Shown here one piece after another: positions 60,332 through 64,000 of a stretch of DNA of 64,000 nt. The notes under the pieces are model-generated. The model did not search any database. It saw only the letters and a list, made by a program, of their open reading frames with translations, and was not told the DNA's origin. The translations under genes were made by a program, and so were the position numbers. The number at the start of each line of letters is the position of its first letter. Positions within the stretch are counted from its first letter, which is position 1. Origin of the DNA: Chrysophaeum taylorii (Eukaryota; Sar; Pelagophyceae; Pelagomonadales; Pelagomonadaceae); NCBI GenBank assembly GCA_029834535.1, contig JAQMWT010000544.1, positions 1-64,000 on the forward strand, written 5' to 3'.

Positions 60332-61476
60332 ACAAGTGCAGGCCAGTAAGTTCACCTAGTCCCAATCTCTAACCCCAGTAAGTTCACCTGGTCAGTAAGT
60401 TCACCTAGTCCAAATCTCTAACCCCAGTAAGTTCGGCGTAAACCCACTCGTGCTCACACCACTCCTTCGAGCTCGTCGCTCTCGCCTCCGCCAATCTAAG
60501 CTGCTTTGATCCGCACACGCCGCTAACCTTTGAGTTTACTCTAAAACCCCCAGTAACACACGCACACGCCGCTAACCTTTGAGTTTACTCTAAAATCCCC
60601 AGTAAGTTCACTTGGTCCCAGTAAGTTCACCTGGTCACTAAGTTCACCTAGTCCCAATCTCGAACCCCAGCAAGTTCACCTGGTCCCAGTAAGCTCACCT
60701 ACAGTGCGCGTGTAGACGCCGGGAGGGGGCTTATCGGTATTGCGCAGCACGTGTGGGGTAGGGTGGAGTCGTCGACTCAGAAGAGGATATCCTCGGGGTT
60801 GCCGATCGACAGAGAGCCACGTAGAGCTGGACGTGACAGAAGACGGGCTTGAGGGCAAGAGGACGCCGACCTCGCGGGGCGTCTGGCCCTGGCTCTTGGT
60901 GATCGTTTGGCGTCGGCGGGCCTTAAGGGATCCAGGTTGGAGGAGCCTCGGTGACAGGACACGATCGATCATGTATCTGGTACCGTTGCAGTGGCCGTGC
61001 GACGGGTCGAGGTTGCGAAGACTTTAAGCTCGCGATCAAAGTCAGCATGCCGTTGGTTGTCAGGGAGTTCAAAACTCGACTGTAAAGAGCGAGGCGTCGT
61101 CTTCCGATCCAACCTAGTCGGCCGAAAAGAACTCCGACGCCTCGTCTCCGGGAAAAAAAGGCCGCGGTCATGCGCGCGGCGTTGTCAGCATCGACAACAT
61201 CGTTTCGACTGGGAGTGAGAATGGCGCGCTGAAAGAGCCGCCGCGGGTCGTGGAAACAGTCTGCGAGGTCGCCGTAGACGGCTTGGAGGATCACCGTCTG
61301 GCTCTCGCGCCTACCTGATCCTTACTCTCGCGCCTACCTGATCCTTACCCTAAATCGAGGGACAGACAGACAACATGCTCCCCACACACACCCCCCCCTC
61401 TTAGCAGTCGACATTTAAAGACAGACAGACAAACAAACAAACAAACAGACAAACATCTGTCGATTAGTAGTTAGGA
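60332..61476 (-). mobile_element. Helitron-derived repeat, copy D
   Basis: Minus-strand orientation, from TCCTAACTACTAATCGACAG (61476) to the GCCTGCACTTGT end at 60332. Same helicase blocks as copy C (RAILTP near 61230, LRNLDPSHG near 61017, KSQGQT near 60900, VTSSSTWLS in a shifted frame near 60810) and the same minisatellite (60350-60700). The minisatellite contains a partial duplication around CACACGCCGCTAACCTTTG. The inner end lies 11 bp upstream of the nucleotidase start codon. Confidence 0.75.
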
Positions 61477-61503
61477 AATCTTAAATTCCGTTACTAACAA
61501 ATA

Positions 61504-62838
61504 TTAGTGGAGTTCGACGAGGATTGGCTCGAAGGTGAGAGGATGGTGCTCCATGACCCATCCGAGGTCGTGCTTGAGTTTGAGGAAGGCGCGGCCCCGG
61601 GGCCCGGCGGAAGGGTCGTCGAGGCGTCTCCGCTCGCAGATCCCGACCTCGTCCCCCGGCATGAGGGCCTTGCCCGTGCGCGTCGCGGCGACGTCGGGGG
61701 CGGACCGGACGTAGATACCGATGGTCTCAACGACCTTGAAGGTGGCATCGAGGGGCTCCGAGGCGATTGTTGCGCGGACGTCGCGGGCCAAGGCGAGAGC
61801 ATCGTCGATCTCGGCGAGGGCCGCGTGCTCGGTGAGAGCGACGCACCAGCGCTCCATGTCGCTTTTGTCCGCGGCGAGAGCGTGGAGGGCCGTCGCGCCG
61901 TCGGGGGTGTAGACCGAAAAGCTGCCGACGTCCTGGTTGAACTTGACGGTCGTGCCCGGAGCGAGCCGCAAGGTCCCCGCGGGTTTGCCCGGATCGAGAG
62001 CGACGGCCGCCGATCTCGCGTCGTGCGCGTGAACGTCCGCCTCGGCGTACCATCGGAGGGTTCCTGTCGAGAGGGTGAACCACTTGCGCGAGGCGCCGCG
62101 CCCTCCGCCAAAAACAACCAAAAAGCCGGCAGCGCGGCGGGGAACGGCCGCGACGAGGCGTCGAAGAGAAGGAACGTCCCGGGGTTCGTGGGCTAGCAAC
62201 ACCGCCACCTCGTCGCGCGCCGCGGCCGCGCACCCCGCGAAATCCATCGGCCCCGCATCGACGTCGCGCCGCGCTCGTTCTAGGGCCTCCAGTGCCGCCA
62301 CGTGCAGCTCGAAGAATCCTCGGCTCGACGATTCCAACAGAAACCTCGCCCTCGACTCCGAAACGCGAAAATTGCGAATTCCTAAAGGGTCGAGGTGGCC
62401 CTCCTCGGGCTCCAAAACGCCCGCGAGCCGCGCGACGACGATGGTCATGTTTATCGAGGCCGCAGCAAACGGAAAAGGTCCCTCGATAACCGCCCGGCAC
62501 GCGTCCGCGCGATGTTCCAGCGCGAACGCGAGGCAGTGCAACCCAAGCATGCCACCCCCCCGGAACTCGCGGTCGGGGGCCGCGGCCTGGAACCCGATCG
62601 CGTCCCAGGACGCACACGGGTCGCGGTGACCGCACGCCTCGACCCCCGCGAGACTCATCGCCGCAACGTACACCTGCGCGAGCAGCTCCTCGTACGCGGC
62701 ATCCCCGACGCACGCTGGCGTGCGGAGCAGCGTTCGGAGGACCTCCTGCCGGGCCTTGGCGCCCTCGCTCAACGGGGCGAGGGGGGGCTCCGCCTCCTCG
62801 GCGTCCACCAATCCGAGCCGTCGCCGCACGAAATTCAT
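61504..62838 (-). CDS. ELMO-domain, PH-domain and SH3-like protein
   Basis: 444 residues from MNFVRRRLGL at 62838 (an upstream ATG at 62979 adds 47 low-conservation residues). ELMO/CED-12 domain about 30-200: WDAIGFQAAAPDREFRGGGM then LGLHCLAF, and FPFAAASINMTIVVARL, the DFRGxGxLGL and INxT hallmarks of ELMO and ELMOD proteins. PH domain about 243-345: FLVVFGGGRGASRKWFTL then a terminal MERWCVAL helix. C-terminal SH3-like part about 370-440: IGIYVRSAPDV and LGWVMEHHP. ELMO proteins regulate Rac/Arf GTPases and membrane remodelling. This compact order differs from animal ELMO1, which has armadillo repeats first. Confidence 0.85.
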   Translation of the reverse strand: MNFVRRRLGLVDAEEAEPPLAPLSEGAKARQEVLRTLLRTPACVGDAAYEELLAQVYVAAMSLAGVEACGHRDPCASWDAIGFQAAAPDREFRGGGMLGLHCLAFALEHRADACRAVIEGPFPFAAASINMTIVVARLAGVLEPEEGHLDPLGIRNFRVSESRARFLLESSSRGFFELHVAALEALERARRDVDAGPMDFAGCAAAARDEVAVLLAHEPRDVPSLRRLVAAVPRRAAGFLVVFGGGRGASRKWFTLSTGTLRWYAEADVHAHDARSAAVALDPGKPAGTLRLAPGTTVKFNQDVGSFSVYTPDGATALHALAADKSDMERWCVALTEHAALAEIDDALALARDVRATIASEPLDATFKVVETIGIYVRSAPDVAATRTGKALMPGDEVGICERRRLDDPSAGPRGRAFLKLKHDLGWVMEHHPLTFEPILVELH

Positions 62839-63071
62839 GCTGAGGGAGGGTTTTTCCTTGTCACTGGACTGACTGCTAATGGCTGCTGCCTGCTGCCCCC
62901 AAACATCCGATGAGAGGAACACAAGCGTGGACGCCGCCGCTGCGCCCTCACAACAACGCCGACAGAACGAGGTGGTCAAGGCGAGCTCAAGAAGCTCCCC
63001 CCCCCGACGACGACGACGACGACGACATGAAGAGATGATGTCGAGTAGAAGACGAGGAATAAAAATAATAC

Positions 63072-63677
63072 TTAGTCGACCTCTTCGGCGGCGGCTTTTT
63101 TTTGTGGGTCCTCGACCGATGTGAGGGCGGGCCAGGTGTCGGGGTATCGCTTTGTGAGCGCTAAAGTGAGTCGCGTCGACGTCTTCTTTTTGATTCTAAC
63201 GTCGTCGACGGGGCCCCTCAAATTCGTGAGCGCCAGGACGTAGGTAGTCCCCGAGTCCTCGACCTCGAGGCGCACTGCCGTGTCTGAGGTCTTTGACAGT
63301 TTGGCATTTTCGCAGGCGCGCTCGACGTATACCAGGACTCGATTCTTCGAATCGCTCCAAGAATACCTTCCGATCCGCTCGACCGGCGGCTTTGGTGGTC
63401 GTTCGACGCTCATCGTTGTCGGCGGGGTCACAGCATGATCGTCGAGCAAAGGCCGCTTGGTTCGGGGGTCGAGGCGCCGCGGTCCGTTCATGCGGTAATC
63501 TTCGGCTCGCAACCCATCGCTCGGCCGCGTGGCGTGCGCAAAATAATACGAATTCTCGCCACGCTTCTGGCTCGCGACCCAGGGAGCCTCCTTTCTCGGC
63601 ATCTTCTTTCGGGTCGCCACATACCACGCCACAACACACGCGATCGCCACCGCAACGGCGACGTACGTCGTCGCCAT
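63072..63677 (-). CDS. Membrane-anchored CS-domain (p23-like) protein
   Basis: 201 residues from MATTYVAVAV at 63677. N-terminal membrane anchor (VAVAVAIACVVAWYVA), a basic linker, then a CS domain about 100-185 (RYSWSDSKNRVLVYV, YVLALTNLRGPVDD, TRLTLALTKRYPDTWPAL). A CS domain behind an N-terminal anchor suggests a cochaperone or adaptor at a membrane. It shares a promoter region of about 58 bp with the divergent ubiquitin gene. Confidence 0.65.
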   Translation of the reverse strand: MATTYVAVAVAIACVVAWYVATRKKMPRKEAPWVASQKRGENSYYFAHATRPSDGLRAEDYRMNGPRRLDPRTKRPLLDDHAVTPPTTMSVERPPKPPVERIGRYSWSDSKNRVLVYVERACENAKLSKTSDTAVRLEVEDSGTTYVLALTNLRGPVDDVRIKKKTSTRLTLALTKRYPDTWPALTSVEDPQKKAAAEEVD

Positions 63678-63735
63678 CGTTGTTCCTCTTCCTCCTCCCA
63701 AACCCTACGTTTCCGATTTTATTCGTCGATTTCCG

Positions 63736-64000
<265 letters not shown>

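Noticed and set aside
60321-60365. Upstream in-frame extension of the nucleotidase
   Set aside because: It is encoded by the Helitron-derived copy D minisatellite and poly-A; no conservation expected.

Overview
This is nuclear DNA of a GC-rich, compact-genome microbial eukaryote. It carries a class-I-like myosin, two CDPKs, a FERM protein, pentameric ligand-gated ion channels, an ELMO-domain protein, a signal peptide peptidase and the start of a ubiquitin gene. The mix (CDPKs plus animal-like channel and cytoskeletal genes, Tudor-like repeats, a Crinkler/RHS-type fossil, a Ty1/copia fossil) fits a stramenopile alga best, perhaps a pelagophyte or relative. That placement is inference. Genes are dense from about 10.5 to 43.3 kb and from 48.3 to 64 kb. 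Most are single-exon, several pairs meet tail to tail within a few bases, and the introns I can place are very short (about 36 to 100 bp).

Layout. 1-2.4 kb: broken Ty1/copia polymerase remains. 2.5-9.3 kb: decayed, gene-poor DNA with recognisable shreds of a large acyltransferase-type protein. 9.3-10.3 kb: first copy (A) of a repeat made from the 3' part of a Helitron-type PIF1 helicase plus a minisatellite. 10.6-14.1 kb: two tandem CDPK genes on the minus strand. 14.9-18.8 kb: multidomain myosin. 18.8-24 kb: two related IQ-motif genes and a multi-pass membrane protein whose paralog lies at 31-32.2 kb. 25.2-28.1 kb: decayed large membrane protein gene. 28.6-29.5 kb: WRAP53/TCAB1-like WD40 gene. 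32.3-36.6 kb: methyltransferase and a FERM plus alpha/beta-hydrolase fusion. 36.8-41.9 kb: coiled-coil/RRM-like protein, ER CS-domain protein, mitoribosomal mS34-like gene and a complex I 21-kDa-type subunit. 41.9-43.3 kb: RsmF/NSUN-type RNA methyltransferase.

43.3-52.7 kb is the most interesting stretch. A unit [methyltransferase (+) | ligand-gated channel (-)] has been duplicated. The left copy keeps the methyltransferase and has lost the channel; the right copy keeps the channel and has lost the methyltransferase. A Crinkler/RHS-type fossil sits between them. The two intact channels carry, between the predicted last extracellular strands, an insert of one or three Tudor/SH3-like repeats of about 50 residues. 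This is an architecture I do not recognise as described.

53.6-64 kb: signal peptide peptidase, pseudokinase-like protein, then three more full Helitron-derived repeats (B, C, D) and one short deletion copy (B2). B/B2 and C form a long inverted repeat. Between C and D lie a thioredoxin-like protein, a type I membrane protein and a bisphosphate nucleotidase. The window ends with an ELMO-PH-SH3-like protein, a membrane-anchored CS-domain protein and a divergent ubiquitin gene cut by the window edge.
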